Translations under genes and position numbers: made by a program
Shown here: positions 1-9,558 of the stretch, piece by piece
Position numbering within the stretch: the first letter of the stretch is position 1
Layout: each line of letters starts with the position of its first letter
The notes under the pieces: model-generated
What the model saw: only the letters and a program-made list of their open reading frames with translations
Databases searched by the model: none
What the model was told of the DNA's origin: nothing
NCBI RefSeq assembly: GCF_023705585.1
Contig: NZ_BOQE01000001.1
Location: 1,436,001 to 1,500,000, forward strand
From: Collibacillus ludicampi
GTDB taxonomy: Bacteria; Bacillota; Bacilli; Tumebacillales; BOQE01
DNA: 64,000 nt
Reading direction: 5' to 3'

Positions 1-515
1 CAATAGGCAGCCGTGTCCCCTTTTAACAAAAGCCGCATATTCCCATCCGCATCGTACATGAGATATAAGGAACGCGCTTTAAGAGAATTGAACATGCCGG
101 AGGGGAGCGATAACGTCTGCGCCAAATACTGGGCTTGCACCTCAATCCCGTAATCATATTCGATCGAGCGTTTAGTAACGGTCGATTCCCATACGGATTC
201 CGACCATGTCACAGGCGTAAATTCCGAGACGGTCGCTTTACGCAACAAATCACGAGTCATATGGTATGGGTCACTGTCTGGAAGGATGACTGCATGCCTG
301 CCATCCCCCAAATGTACCAATATGCGCGTCGGTTGCAGCACTTGTGTCACCGTTTTCCCTGGGCCCCATGCGGTTCCACCGACATATCCGGAGGAGTCCA
401 CCGCTTCATAGACGGGAACGCTATACCACAGTTTGAATGACAAGACGACAGAAAAGAGCACAAGCACCGTTAAGATCCATGTCTTCACCGTCTCGATATG
501 AATCTTCGCACGCAC
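1..515 (-). CDS. walH: WalH (YycH), regulator of the WalK kinase, N-terminal part
   Basis: The gene runs off the left edge, so only about 171 N-terminal codons are visible. Translation from a GTG at 515-513 gives a short basic N-terminus, one hydrophobic segment (about residues 12-30, containing WILTVLVLFSVVLSFKLW) and then an extracytoplasmic region, the expected layout of YycH. The GTG overlaps the walK stop (TAGTG), so the two are translationally coupled. In Bacillales WalH and WalI are membrane-anchored proteins that modulate WalK. The call rests on position after walK and on topology; the sequence itself is poorly conserved in this family. Confidence 0.85.
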   Translation of the reverse strand, partial: MRAKIHIETVKTWILTVLVLFSVVLSFKLWYSVPVYEAVDSSGYVGGTAWGPGKTVTQVLQPTRILVHLGDGRHAVILPDSDPYHMTRDLLRKATVSEFTPVTWSESVWESTVTKRSIEYDYGIEVQAQYLAQTLSLPSGMFNSLKARSLYLMYDADGNMRLLLKGDTAAY

Positions 516-2266
516 TACGCCACCCCTTCTTTCGCGACAGGCAACGTGAACAAAACGGTCGTCCCTCGTCCCAATTCGCTCTCGATTTGGATTTTGCCCC
601 CGTGCTTTTCAATGATCTGCTGGGCAATCGACAGGCCTAGTCCCGTTCCTCCCAATTTGCGGGAACGCGCTTTGTCTACGCGATAAAAACGTTCAAAGAT
701 CCGCGGCAAATCTTTCTTGGGAATACCGATTCCCGTATCGATCACTTTTACGACAACCATATCGCCGTCCCGGGATGCGGCGAGACGGATCATCCCTTTT
801 TCCGGCGTATATTTAAGCGCATTGGAAATCAGGTTATCCAAGACTTGATCCAGCTTGTCCCGATCCACCACGACTTGAGGCAGGCGGGGTTCCACCTCGA
901 CAAACATACCGATCCCCTGATTCCTGCATTGAACCGAAAAACGTTCCACCGCACGATCAAGCAGCCCTGCCAAGGATTGAGGGGAAAAGTTCCATCCTTC
1001 CGTACCGGAATCGAAGCGGGACAATTGTAACAGATCGTTTACCAACCGAACCATTCGATCCGTCTCGTTGTGAATGACGCGCAAGAAATGGGCTGACAAT
1101 TGCGGGTCATACATCGCTCCGTCTTCCAAAGCCTCTATATAACTCTTGAGTGTGGTCAAAGGTGTACGGATTTCATGCGAAACGTTAGCGACAAAATCTC
1201 TCCTCGCTTTTTCCTCTTTCTCTTCTTCCGTAATGTCGCGCAAGACGATCACTTGTCCCGGTTTTTCCCCTTCGGCCCCCTTTAATGTCGATGCGTACGC
1301 GTAGAGGATGCGCCCATCCGGACCGCGAAACTTCATTTCCGGTCCTTCCCACTCATCCACTTCCAACACCTCATGCAAAGGATGGTTGATCAAATCTTTT
1401 TCCTCCACCATCAAGAGCTCTTGCGCAACCGGATTCGCCAGCAAAATAAGGCCCTGTGCAGATACGGCGATCACGCCGTCAGACATATGAGCGAGAATCG
1501 CTTCCATTTTATCTTTTTCTTGTTCATTCTCTGCCAGGGCATCCCGCAACCGGTGTGTCAAGTAGTTAAACGTGAGTCCCAGTTCCCCGATCTCATCATC
1601 TCCCTTGACAGCCACTTCTTGGCCAAAGTCCCCTTTGGCCATCGCTTTCGCTTTTTTCGTAATTTCCATGATCGGGTGAGTGATCGTACGGGCCAGCATG
1701 ATCCCCAGAATCGCCGTCAAAACCAGCGCGATCAGAATCCCTGTATAGAAGATCCAGTTGATCTCCGACATCGTTTGGTAGATCGTCTTCATCGGCGCCA
1801 CGAGGTAGACGGCTCCGATAACTTGGCCCGCATCCCGTACAGGAACGGCAAGAAATGTATAGCGCATTCCCGTCTTTTCATCCACACGGATGACTTCTTC
1901 CTTCGTTCCGGACAGCGCCCACGTCACTTCCGTGCGCACGCGTTTCTGCCCCACATACGAACGGTCTTCAGATGTGGCGACGATGATCCCGTTTTTGTTC
2001 AAGATGTAGATATCGGCACCTGTCAGTTCCGCAAAGGAGCGGGCGAGGTTCTCCAAATCACCGTCCGCTTCATCCGTCACTTCCTTTTCAAGATAGTGCG
2101 GCACCAATTCGGCCAACAAACCGGCTTGAGAATTGATCGTTTTTGAGAAATTGCCCAAAAAGTACATGTTTAACGATCGGATAAAGTACACGCCGATCAA
2201 TTGCATCGCAAACAAGATCAGTAACAAGTAAATCATGACCAATTTCCAGCGTATACTGCGAAACAA
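515..2266 (-). CDS. walK: WalK (YycG), essential cell-wall sensor histidine kinase
   Basis: A 583-residue membrane kinase. In order: transmembrane helix (about 9-29), extracellular sensor domain (31-168), second helix (170-191), HAMP (192-245), PAS (about 255-350), HisKA with phospho-acceptor His364 in NVSHEIRTPL, and HATPase with N box LDNLISNALKY and G boxes DTGIGIP and GGTGLGLS. It autophosphorylates and passes phosphate to WalR to control cell-wall hydrolases. The start is TTG, chosen because GAGGAGG lies just upstream and no ATG fits better. It begins 4 bp after walR. Length and domains are typical of the family. Confidence 0.97.
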   Translation of the reverse strand: MFRSIRWKLVMIYLLLILFAMQLIGVYFIRSLNMYFLGNFSKTINSQAGLLAELVPHYLEKEVTDEADGDLENLARSFAELTGADIYILNKNGIIVATSEDRSYVGQKRVRTEVTWALSGTKEEVIRVDEKTGMRYTFLAVPVRDAGQVIGAVYLVAPMKTIYQTMSEINWIFYTGILIALVLTAILGIMLARTITHPIMEITKKAKAMAKGDFGQEVAVKGDDEIGELGLTFNYLTHRLRDALAENEQEKDKMEAILAHMSDGVIAVSAQGLILLANPVAQELLMVEEKDLINHPLHEVLEVDEWEGPEMKFRGPDGRILYAYASTLKGAEGEKPGQVIVLRDITEEEKEEKARRDFVANVSHEIRTPLTTLKSYIEALEDGAMYDPQLSAHFLRVIHNETDRMVRLVNDLLQLSRFDSGTEGWNFSPQSLAGLLDRAVERFSVQCRNQGIGMFVEVEPRLPQVVVDRDKLDQVLDNLISNALKYTPEKGMIRLAASRDGDMVVVKVIDTGIGIPKKDLPRIFERFYRVDKARSRKLGGTGLGLSIAQQIIEKHGGKIQIESELGRGTTVLFTLPVAKEGVA

Positions 2267-2270
2267 ATCG

Positions 2271-2957
2271 TTACCTCCTCAGCGAGTAACCCACCCCGCG
2301 ACGAGTGATGATATACTCCGGGTTGGACGGATCATCTTCAATCTTCTCTCGCAAGCGCCTGATCGTCACATCGACCGTTCGTACATCTCCGAAATAATCG
2401 TATCCCCAAACTTCTTGCAACAGGTGCTCCCTCGTCAGCACGGTTCCGCGGTGTTTCGCAAGATAGCTCAATAATTCGAATTCCCGGTGCGTGACTTCTA
2501 CAAGAACGTTCCGCTTATACACTTCATATGTGGCTGTATCGATCACCAGATCTCCGACAATCCATCTCGGTTTCTGTTCCCTAACCTCCGTGGTGGCCGA
2601 GCGGCGGAGGTTCGCTTTCACCCGAGCGATCAATTCACGCGAAGAAAAAGGCTTCGTCACGTAATCATCCGCCCCGATCTCCAGCCCTAAGACTTTATCG
2701 ATTTCCGAATCCCTGGCTGTCAACATGATCACCGGTACGCTGGAAAAAGTCCGAATCTCTTTGCATACTTCAAAGCCGTCTTTCTTTGGTAACATAATAT
2801 CTAAAAGCATCAAGTCTGGCTGTTCCGTTCGCGCCATCTGTACCGCTTCCATGCCGTCATGAGCGACAACCACTTGGAAGCCCTCTTTTTCCAGAGAAAA
2901 TTTCAGGATTTCCGCAATCGGCATCTCATCATCTACAACCAGTATCTTCGGAATCAT
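2271..2957 (-). CDS. walR: WalR (YycF), essential cell-wall response regulator
   Basis: An OmpR/PhoB-type regulator of 228 residues. The receiver domain (1-120) has acidic residues D9, D10 and E11, phospho-acceptor Asp53 in LLDIMLP and Lys in VTKPFSS. The C-terminal winged helix ends in [11 protein letters not shown]. The start used is the ATG preceded by GAGGTGA; a GTG seven codons upstream lacks a ribosome site. First gene of walR-walK-walH. The more distal walI and walJ would lie outside the window. Confidence 0.97.
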   Translation of the reverse strand: MIPKILVVDDEMPIAEILKFSLEKEGFQVVVAHDGMEAVQMARTEQPDLMLLDIMLPKKDGFEVCKEIRTFSSVPVIMLTARDSEIDKVLGLEIGADDYVTKPFSSRELIARVKANLRRSATTEVREQKPRWIVGDLVIDTATYEVYKRNVLVEVTHREFELLSYLAKHRGTVLTREHLLQEVWGYDYFGDVRTVDVTIRRLREKIEDDPSNPEYIITRRGVGYSLRR

Positions 2958-3001
2958 CGTTTCACCTCGATCGAACATAATCTAGTTATTCTTTCTATTC
3001 T

Positions 3002-3007
3002 ATTATA
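3002..3007 (-). promoter_or_regulatory. Likely -10 box for the walRKH operon
   Basis: A perfect TATAAT lies on the minus strand 45 bp upstream of the walR start, with a TG-rich sequence before it. The -35 region (around TTTCTC) is weak. It is the best sigma-A candidate in the 131-bp gap between walR and the divergent gene at 3089. Confidence 0.5.
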
Positions 3008-3088
3008 CAAAATGCTATCTTGAGAAATTTATTTTTTGCTCATGCTTTTTCCCGCAAAAAAGCACACTAGAAGTAGGAGGTGGAAGTC

Positions 3089-3451
3089 ATGGCAGAGCAG
3101 GCGATACTCGCCACATTCAAAAGCCCGGAAGACGCTGAACATGCGGCCAAGAAACTGAGATCCATCGGCATTGAAACGATACAAATCGACCGTGTATCCT
3201 CGTTTCCCGGAGAACCGACCGACGAGCTTGTCAATCCGCTCACGGGAAATATCCCTTCGTTAGGGCATATGACATTAGGTACCGATTTCGACGGACGGAA
3301 CGCATCCGTCCTCGCAGCCGCCGACCCGGCGGCGAGCGGACAATCAGGGGAGCTTGTATCCGGTGAAGATATCCTGTTGACCGTGGTATGTGAGAAAGAT
3401 CAAGTGGAGAAAGCCGTGAAGATCATAAAGGATGCAGGAGGAAATACGTAA
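3089..3451 (+). CDS. Conserved-looking small protein of unknown function
   Basis: A 120-residue soluble acidic protein divergent from walR. I do not recognise it with certainty. The N-terminus (ILATFKSPEDAEHAAKKLRSIGIETIQIDRV) and C-terminus (ILLTVVCEKDQVEKAVKIIKDAGG) each look like one half of a beta-alpha-beta ferredoxin-like fold, separated by a Gly/Ala/Ser-rich loop of about 50 residues. That arrangement resembles small stress or flavin-binding-type proteins that manage residue pairs across a loop. No membrane segment or signal peptide. The ATG has an excellent GGAGGTGG 5 nt upstream; an in-frame GTG inside that ribosome site is unlikely to be used. Followed directly by a terminator. Confidence 0.8.
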   Translation: MAEQAILATFKSPEDAEHAAKKLRSIGIETIQIDRVSSFPGEPTDELVNPLTGNIPSLGHMTLGTDFDGRNASVLAAADPAASGQSGELVSGEDILLTVVCEKDQVEKAVKIIKDAGGNT

Positions 3452-3480
3452 GGCTGCCTCATTCGAGGCAGCCTCATTTA
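3452..3480 (+). terminator. Terminator between the 3089 gene and purA
   Basis: GGCTGCCTC and GAGGCAGCC form a perfect 9-bp stem around the tetraloop ATTC, followed by TCATTTAATT. It begins right after the stop at 3451 and could also act on purA transcripts coming from the other side, although the T-tract is weak. Confidence 0.7.
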
Positions 3481-3481
3481 A

Positions 3482-4765
3482 TTAATACAGAGAAGAGACA
3501 GGAACGGTTTGCTCGCGATTCGGTCCGACAGAGAAAATCGAAAGCTTTACACCCGTTACTTCCGTGATCTTCTCGATATATGCGCGCGTATTTGCCGGCA
3601 GTTCGTCATAAGAACGGACATTGGTGATATCTTCGGTCCACCCAGGCAATGTTTCATAAACCGGCTCACATGCGGACAACACTTTAAGACTGGTGGGGAA
3701 CTCTTTGAGAATCTCGCCATTGTATTTGTAAGCCACGCAGATTTTTAACTCGGGCAGTCCTGTCAAAATGTCAAGGCGCGTTAACGCCATTCCGTCAAGT
3801 CCGGAAACGCGACGCGCATGGCGCACGACGAGCGCATCCAGCCAACCCACGCGCCGTGGCCGCCCCGTAGTCGTCCCATATTCATGACCCGCTTCACGAA
3901 TCGTCTGGCCGATTTCATTCAAGAGTTCCGTGGGGAAAGGACCGTCACCGACACGCGTGCTGTAAGCTTTCACGACGCCGATCACTTTGTCGATTTTGGT
4001 CGGTCCGACACCCGATCCGATACAAACGCCGCCCGCAACCGGGTTGGATGAGGTTACATACGGATACGTCCCCTGATCGATATCCAGCATGGAAGCTTGT
4101 GCCCCTTCGAACAACACATCCTTGCCCGCATCGATCGCTTCATTCAAGACGACGGAGGTGTCTGTGACATATGGGCGGAGAACTTCCGCATATTCGAGAT
4201 ATTCATCAAGGATTTCTTGATATGAGAAACCTTCCATACCGTAGAACTTCTCCAGGATTTCATTTTTGTCCGCGAGATTGCGCTGGAGTTTTGCAGCGAA
4301 TTCATCCCGATCGAGCAGATCGACCATACGAATGCCTATGCGTGCCGCCTTATCCATGTAGGCAGGACCGATTCCCTTCTTCGTCGTACCGATTTTTCCT
4401 TCACCTTTGCGCAATTCTTCCGCTTCATCCAAGCGAAGGTGATAAGGCATAACCAGATGAGCACGGTCGGAAATGCGAAGATTATTCGCGGAAATCCCGT
4501 TCTCTTGCAAGTATTTCAGTTCTTCCACTAATGCTTTGGGATTGACCACCATGCCGTTTCCGATCACACAGATTTTTTCTGGATAAAAAATTCCGGAGGG
4601 AATTAAATGCAATTTGAATACCTTGCCGCTGATCGATATGGTGTGACCTGCGTTATTCCCGCCTTGATAACGGGCAACGACATCCGCTTTCTCGGCGAGA
4701 AAATCGGTAATCTTCCCTTTTCCCTCGTCTCCCCATTGTGTGCCGACGACCACTACTGTTGCCAT
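3482..4765 (-). CDS. purA: Adenylosuccinate synthetase
   Basis: Joins IMP and aspartate using GTP, the first committed step to AMP. The N-terminus [18 protein letters not shown] carries the GTP-binding and catalytic loop (Asp13), followed by NNAGHT (catalytic His41). RFPTEL-like, GTTTGRPRR and the C-terminal [10 protein letters not shown] motifs are present. 427 residues, the family's usual length. The start is the ATG with GGAGGTG 9 nt upstream; longer in-frame extensions have no ribosome site and no homologous sequence. A PurBox pair lies upstream, so PurR control is likely. Confidence 0.97.
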   Translation of the reverse strand: MATVVVVGTQWGDEGKGKITDFLAEKADVVARYQGGNNAGHTISISGKVFKLHLIPSGIFYPEKICVIGNGMVVNPKALVEELKYLQENGISANNLRISDRAHLVMPYHLRLDEAEELRKGEGKIGTTKKGIGPAYMDKAARIGIRMVDLLDRDEFAAKLQRNLADKNEILEKFYGMEGFSYQEILDEYLEYAEVLRPYVTDTSVVLNEAIDAGKDVLFEGAQASMLDIDQGTYPYVTSSNPVAGGVCIGSGVGPTKIDKVIGVVKAYSTRVGDGPFPTELLNEIGQTIREAGHEYGTTTGRPRRVGWLDALVVRHARRVSGLDGMALTRLDILTGLPELKICVAYKYNGEILKEFPTSLKVLSACEPVYETLPGWTEDITNVRSYDELPANTRAYIEKITEVTGVKLSIFSVGPNREQTVPVSSLY

Positions 4766-4874
4766 CCTCAAGACACCTCCATATATTTCATAAGTTCCCC
4801 CAAGCAGGGACACTTTTACTCGCACCTTGAAACTACAGATTGAGTGTAACAAGGGGGAGAGCTCCTGTCAATAA

Positions 4875-4918
4875 AAAACCGAACATTTCTTATTCCTAAA
4901 AAAATTTTGTTCGTATTT
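4875..4918 (-). promoter_or_regulatory. Inverted PurBox pair upstream of purA (PurR operator)
   Basis: AAAACCGAACATT at 4875-4887 matches the Bacillota PurBox consensus (AWWWCCGAACWWT). On the opposite strand, near 4907-4919, a second copy reads AAAATACGAACAA and keeps the CGAAC core. Two inverted boxes about 17 nt apart is the arrangement bound by Bacillus PurR. The pair lies about 110 bp upstream of the purA start. No purR gene is in the window. Confidence 0.65.
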
Positions 4919-4934
4919 TAAATCATGATGACAA

Positions 4935-4963
4935 GAAAAAAGCGACTCCCTAACGAGAGCCGC
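4935..4963 (-). terminator. Terminator of the rplI-lonC-dnaB operon
   Basis: On the minus strand an 8-bp stem (GCGGCTCT with GGAGTCGC, two G-T pairs) is followed by TTTTTTC. The left half of the stem overlaps the last codons of the 4950 gene, so that gene ends inside its own terminator. Confidence 0.75.
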
Positions 4964-5687
4964 GATAATACCTCCACACGACACGGCTGGGTGAATCCAC
5001 GATGATGCGATACTCTCCTAATCGTTCATAAAACTCGCGCATTTCTCCCGCATTGGAAGGATTGCCGTATGAAGCAAGGTCAAAGAAAGGCGGCCCGAAC
5101 CACCACGTTTTGTAAACCACATACCCATCCGCTCGGGCAGCGGCCATCGAATCGGTGAACGCGGATGGGATATCGTACACATATGCAAATTTCGCCCAAA
5201 ATATGAATGCCAAAGCAAGCGGAACGGCGATCAGCACGAAGAGCGAACGCCGGAGAAAACGTGTCCAGGCCGAGCGTGTCGTTCTGCTTTCCCGTTCAGA
5301 CCCTCTTTTCTTCGTGCGAGACGTTCTGCTTAAACTTCCCGTCGTCTTGACATCGACCGCAACCGAAACGGAAATCTCGTTGGCAGACGAGGCCATTTCC
5401 AGAAGCGCTTGCTTTTCTTCTTCCGTCAACAAGTCCTGTACAGTGACGGTAAGCAACGGGAGACCCGACGTTTGAACGGACTCGTCTGACAACTCCCTAC
5501 TGAGGGAATCTTTCTGTTCAGGCCGCCGCCGTACCGATGTCTCTGTTCCGGCGGTTTTCACTTCTTTCTTCCAAATCCATTTCCACCATCGCCTGTTTCG
5601 CTTGCGTCCGTGTGTTTCCTTGCGAGAAGGCAAGGGCATCCCGGGCTTCCAGACCATCAGGCGCTCTTCTTGAACATCTTTGCTCAT
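4950..5687 (-). CDS. Unknown single-pass membrane protein, coupled to dnaB
   Basis: I do not recognise this 245-residue protein. It has a very basic Trp-rich stretch (residues 24-41, with KRNRRWWKWIWKK), a polar region, a moderately ordered middle (74-115), a second basic stretch (120-147), one transmembrane helix (about 148-167) and an extracytoplasmic tail of about 75 residues rich in aromatic residues. The charge pattern predicts N-in, C-out. Its ATG overlaps the dnaB stop as ATGA, so it is translated with the replicative helicase. It is the last gene of the rplI-lonC-dnaB transcript. The coupling suggests a linked role but does not prove one. Confidence 0.85.
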   Translation of the reverse strand: MSKDVQEERLMVWKPGMPLPSRKETHGRKRNRRWWKWIWKKEVKTAGTETSVRRRPEQKDSLSRELSDESVQTSGLPLLTVTVQDLLTEEEKQALLEMASSANEISVSVAVDVKTTGSLSRTSRTKKRGSERESRTTRSAWTRFLRRSLFVLIAVPLALAFIFWAKFAYVYDIPSAFTDSMAAARADGYVVYKTWWFGPPFFDLASYGNPSNAGEMREFYERLGEYRIIVDSPSRVVWRYYRGSR

Positions 5688-7021
5688 GCCGGTGTCCTCT
5701 CCAGGGAAACGAACTTATTAAAGTTCTTCAAAAATACCAGTTCCACTTTGCCTGTTGGGCCATTCCTCTGTTTAGCGATAATAATCTCGACGATATTTTT
5801 CTTTTCCGATTCCGGATCATAGTAATCATCGCGATAAAGAAAAGCGACGATGTCCGCATCCTGTTCGATAGACCCCGACTCACGCAGGTCTGACATCAAC
5901 GGGCGTTTGTCCTGCCTTTGTTCGACTGAACGGGATAATTGCGATAACGCGATCACAGGCACGTTAAGTTCACGGGCGATCATCTTGAGCGTCCGTGAAA
6001 TCTCGGAGACTTCTTGCTGACGGTTATCCCCTTTTCCGCGCCCTTGAATCACTTGCAAAAAGTCCATCAAGATCAACCCCAACCCGTGTTCCGCCTGCAA
6101 TCTTCTACATTTGGAACGGATCTCGCTCACCGTAACGTTTGGTGTATCGTCGATGAAAATCGGAGTTTCCGACAAGGTTGCGATCGCCATCGTCAATTTG
6201 GGCCAATCATCCTCTTCGAGGAAACCGGTGCGCATCCGCCCTGCATCCAGATTCGCCTCCGCACAAATGATCCGTTGCACCAACTGCTCTTTCGACATCT
6301 CCAGAGAGAAAATCGCAACAGGATAGCCTGCCTTGGCGACATTTTGCGCCACGTTCAAGGCAAACGCGGTTTTCCCGACGGACGGGCGGGCAGCCACGAT
6401 GATAAAATCGGATTTCTGCCACCCGCTGGTCATTTTATCGAGATCGGGATACCCCGAAGGAATGCCGCTGACACCGCCCCGGTTGTTGTAAAGATATTCA
6501 ATGCGCTCGAACGTGGTCATGAGAATATCGCGGATGGGGGTGAATCCGCGAGTGGTCGTCTTTTCTTGTGCGATTTCAAATATGCGCCGTTCTGCATCAT
6601 CGATCAATTCGCTCACGGTTGAACTGCCATCGTACCCGCTGGAAGCGATTTGTGTCGCCACGCGAATCAAACGGCGCAAGACCGCTTTCTCATGAACGAT
6701 GTTCGCATAGTAATCGACGTTTGCGGAAGTCGGAACCGCATTGGCGAGTGTCGCCAAATAGGAAACACCGCCGATCTCTTCAAGCTGATTGTTGTCTTGC
6801 AAATAGGCGGTTACGGTCACCAGATCCACCGGCTCTCCCTGGTCGCCAATGGCACACATCGCCGAAAAGATCCGCTGATGGCTCGTACGATAAAAATCTT
6901 CCGGCTGCAGAACCTCCGTAACGGTTGTCAATACATCCGGGTCGATAAGAATGGCCCCTAGTACCGCCTGCTCTGCTTCTATATTTTGGGGTGGTACGCG
7001 CTCAATCAATGCTTCTTCCAT
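5684..7021 (-). CDS. dnaB: Replicative DNA helicase DnaB (DnaC in B. subtilis naming)
   Basis: Hexameric 5'-3' helicase that unwinds DNA at the fork. The N-terminal domain (about 10-110, starting PPQNIEAEQAVLGAIL) is joined by a linker to a RecA-like domain (about 180-445) with Walker A AARPSVGKTAF (211-220), Walker B LILMDFLQ and the SDLRESGSIEQDAD motif. 445 residues, typical length. It lies 26 bp downstream of lonC, in the common Bacillota order rplI then dnaB, and overlaps the next gene by 4 bp. Confidence 0.97.
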   Translation of the reverse strand: MEEALIERVPPQNIEAEQAVLGAILIDPDVLTTVTEVLQPEDFYRTSHQRIFSAMCAIGDQGEPVDLVTVTAYLQDNNQLEEIGGVSYLATLANAVPTSANVDYYANIVHEKAVLRRLIRVATQIASSGYDGSSTVSELIDDAERRIFEIAQEKTTTRGFTPIRDILMTTFERIEYLYNNRGGVSGIPSGYPDLDKMTSGWQKSDFIIVAARPSVGKTAFALNVAQNVAKAGYPVAIFSLEMSKEQLVQRIICAEANLDAGRMRTGFLEEDDWPKLTMAIATLSETPIFIDDTPNVTVSEIRSKCRRLQAEHGLGLILMDFLQVIQGRGKGDNRQQEVSEISRTLKMIARELNVPVIALSQLSRSVEQRQDKRPLMSDLRESGSIEQDADIVAFLYRDDYYDPESEKKNIVEIIIAKQRNGPTGKVELVFLKNFNKFVSLERTPA

Positions 7022-7047
7022 CTGACCGCCCCCTCTGCCATTCCCAT

Positions 7048-8991
7048 TCAGCTTGCCTGTACCATGCTTTCCCCAAATACAATCTGTAAGACTTCTTCGA
7101 TCTCCTTGACAGCGAAGACTTCCAAGCCCGATGTATCGGCTGGGACATCCCGTTTGTTCTCAAAAGGAACGAGTACATGCGTCATGCCCGCCTGGCGTGC
7201 AGCAAAGATTTTCTCAAAGACGCCGCCCACAGGTTTGATTTTCCCTTGAATGGAAATCTCTCCAGTGACCGCCAGATTGTGCGGGATCGGTTTACCAGTG
7301 ATCGCGGAATAAATGGCGAGGAAGATCGCCACGCCCGCCGACGGCCCATCGATGCGGCCGCCGCCCACCGCGTTCACATGGATGTCATAATCGGATAGTT
7401 CAACTCCAGAGACGAGCTTCAATACGGCCGCCGCATTGAACACGGAATCTTTCGCCATCGAACCGGCCGTATCATTGAATCGCAATCGCCCTTTTCCTTT
7501 TTCCGTTGCGTGAAAAGCGACCGCTTCAATCTCGATCACGGAACCTATAAAACCGCTCACTCCGAGTCCGTTCACGCGCCCCACTTCGAACCGGACAGAC
7601 GGCTCCTGCGGCACATACGGATGCAAGCGACTCGCACGAATCACCTCTTCGAGATCTTTTACACCAACTACGATCCGGTCTTCACCCCGTTCTTCTTTCA
7701 GGCGATACAATGCCAAACTGTGCGCATCTGCAAGGAGGTTGACCGCCTTTCGCCCTTCGATCGTGTATTGGGCAATCAACTTTGCGACCCCGTCTTCGAG
7801 TTGGACATGCAGCCTTTCCGCTGCACCTTGGACGATTTTCTCCACCTGTGCAGGCACGAGCGGTTCGAAGAAGATTTCGGTGCAACGGGAGCGCAAAGCA
7901 GGATTGATCTCATGGGGAGCACGCGTGGTTGCTCCGATCAAAATAAAATCTGCCGGCGCTCCCTCTTCGAACAGCTTGCGAATATATTTGGGGACATTCG
8001 GATCATCCGGATCATAATAAGGCGAATCGAAATAGACCCGCTTGTCCTCTAACACTTTCAAGAGCTTGTTTTGCAGAATGGGATCCATTTCCCCAATTTC
8101 ATCAATGAAAAGAATGCCGCCATGCGCCTCGGTCACGAGCCCCAGTTTCGGTTCTGGAATGGCCGTGTCGGCTAGATCCCTCCGCGCACCCTGATATATG
8201 GGATCATGCACGGAACCGAGCAAAGGGTTGGTGATATCGCGGGGATCCCAGCGGAGCGTTGTTCCGTCAACTTCCACAAAAGGGGCGTCTTCGGAGAAGG
8301 GCGATCCCGAATGTTTGGCAGCCTCCCGCAATGCGATTCGTGCCGCCGTCGTTTTTCCGACTCCGGGCGGGCCGTAGATCAGAATATGCTGCGGATATGG
8401 AGAGCAAAGCTTCGATAACAAAGCGCGGAGCGCCTGTTCCTGTCCAACGATCTCGCGGATCTCTTTCGGACGCATCAATTCATACGTAGTCTTGGCGAGT
8501 TTGGTCTGCTCCAGCTTCTCCAGTTGCGCATATTTTTTCAAGGTCTGTGCGTTTTCCGGCCCGTTCGATTCTTTTAATACCTGCGAACGGATTTCCTGAA
8601 TATATTCTTCATGACGTTCCTGCACCCGTTCGTTCACGCGTTTCTCAAGCTGCTCCTCCACCGTTTTGCGGGCGAGAAGATCTGCGATCGCCTCTTCGAT
8701 CTCATTGAGTATCTCGGGTATCTTGTCTGCCTTGGGTTTTTCTTCAAGTGTCGGGTTTTCAAAAACGATGCGCTGAAGTGCAAGCACCCGATCCTCTATA
8801 TGTGACGATCGCATCAACGTTAACGCATCCAAACGGCCGGCGCGAAGAACCAGCTTATCCGCTCCGTATAACGAACTAAGCACTCCGAATAAGGCGGTTA
8901 CCTGCCGGCGTACAGCCTCTTCATTCGCCAGTTTTTCATGCAGTTTGCTGTTCGGAATGATCATGAGCTTCTGCAGTAACTTTTTTAACAT
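7048..8991 (-). CDS. lonC: LonC-type ATP-dependent protease of spore formers
   Basis: 647 residues. An N-terminal coiled region (about 85-165) precedes an AAA+ module with Walker A GPPGVGKTT (207-215) and Walker B GGILFIDEIGEMD, then a C-terminal Lon protease domain. The catalytic pair is retained: Ser551 in DGPSAGVA and Lys594 in VGGVFEKIFAA, 43 residues apart as in classical Lon. The order rplI-lonC-dnaB is the known location of the spore-former Lon subfamily (spore_lon_C). It lacks the large N-terminal domain of LonA and, unlike LonB, is soluble: no transmembrane helix is seen. Starts 3 bp after the rplI stop. Confidence 0.9.
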   Translation of the reverse strand: MLKKLLQKLMIIPNSKLHEKLANEEAVRRQVTALFGVLSSLYGADKLVLRAGRLDALTLMRSSHIEDRVLALQRIVFENPTLEEKPKADKIPEILNEIEEAIADLLARKTVEEQLEKRVNERVQERHEEYIQEIRSQVLKESNGPENAQTLKKYAQLEKLEQTKLAKTTYELMRPKEIREIVGQEQALRALLSKLCSPYPQHILIYGPPGVGKTTAARIALREAAKHSGSPFSEDAPFVEVDGTTLRWDPRDITNPLLGSVHDPIYQGARRDLADTAIPEPKLGLVTEAHGGILFIDEIGEMDPILQNKLLKVLEDKRVYFDSPYYDPDDPNVPKYIRKLFEEGAPADFILIGATTRAPHEINPALRSRCTEIFFEPLVPAQVEKIVQGAAERLHVQLEDGVAKLIAQYTIEGRKAVNLLADAHSLALYRLKEERGEDRIVVGVKDLEEVIRASRLHPYVPQEPSVRFEVGRVNGLGVSGFIGSVIEIEAVAFHATEKGKGRLRFNDTAGSMAKDSVFNAAAVLKLVSGVELSDYDIHVNAVGGGRIDGPSAGVAIFLAIYSAITGKPIPHNLAVTGEISIQGKIKPVGGVFEKIFAARQAGMTHVLVPFENKRDVPADTSGLEVFAVKEIEEVLQIVFGESMVQAS

Positions 8992-8994
8992 GAC

Positions 8995-9438
8995 CTACTC
9001 CGCCTTTACGTGCACACGCAATTCCGCCGTCACTTCCGGATGCAATTTCACAGGAACAATTGTGGTTCCGAGCGCTTTAATCGGTTCATCCAGTTGAATT
9101 TTGCGCTTGTCGACCTGAAGATTCATTTTCGAGAGGGCTTCGGCGATCTGCTTCGCCGTCACTGAACCGAACACACGGCCTCCTTCTCCCGCTTTCGTAG
9201 AAATGGTGACAACCGTCTCGGCGAGAACTTTGGCCAAACGTTTCGCATCTTCCAATTGTTGTGCAGCTCGTTTCTTTTCATGTTCCGCTTGTGCTTTCAA
9301 TTTATTTAGATTGGCCGGTGTCGCTTCAACAGCCAATTTTTTCTTAAACAGAAAGTTCACCGCGTATCCTTCGGAGACTTCTTTGATTTCTCCTTTTTTG
9401 CCTTGACCTTTCACATCTTCAAGAAAAATAACTTTCAT
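8995..9438 (-). CDS. rplI: 50S ribosomal protein bL9
   Basis: 147 residues with the family signature in the first 30 ([20 protein letters not shown], then GYAVNFLF), the long connecting helix (about 45-75) and the C-terminal RNA-binding domain (from about 80, [13 protein letters not shown]). bL9 binds 23S rRNA near the L1 stalk. First gene of rplI-lonC-dnaB. The yybS and gdpP genes that precede rplI in Bacillus are absent here. Confidence 0.98.
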   Translation of the reverse strand: MKVIFLEDVKGQGKKGEIKEVSEGYAVNFLFKKKLAVEATPANLNKLKAQAEHEKKRAAQQLEDAKRLAKVLAETVVTISTKAGEGGRVFGSVTAKQIAEALSKMNLQVDKRKIQLDEPIKALGTTIVPVKLHPEVTAELRVHVKAE

Positions 9439-9558
9439 GTCAAACCCTCCCCAACATCACGTCAACACGATTCCAGAAATCGTGCCATCTATCCATACTA
9501 ACAGTTATACCATGTACGAAACGAGAAGACTTCAAGGAAATAGGTCCAAACCTTGCAT

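Noticed and set aside
1373..2146. 257-codon plus-strand frame over walK
   Set aside because: It is the antisense of walK; no ribosome site and no sensible domain.
4766..4950. Riboswitch upstream of purA
   Set aside because: The purine-riboswitch core and junction sequences are not visible; the PurBox pair explains regulation.
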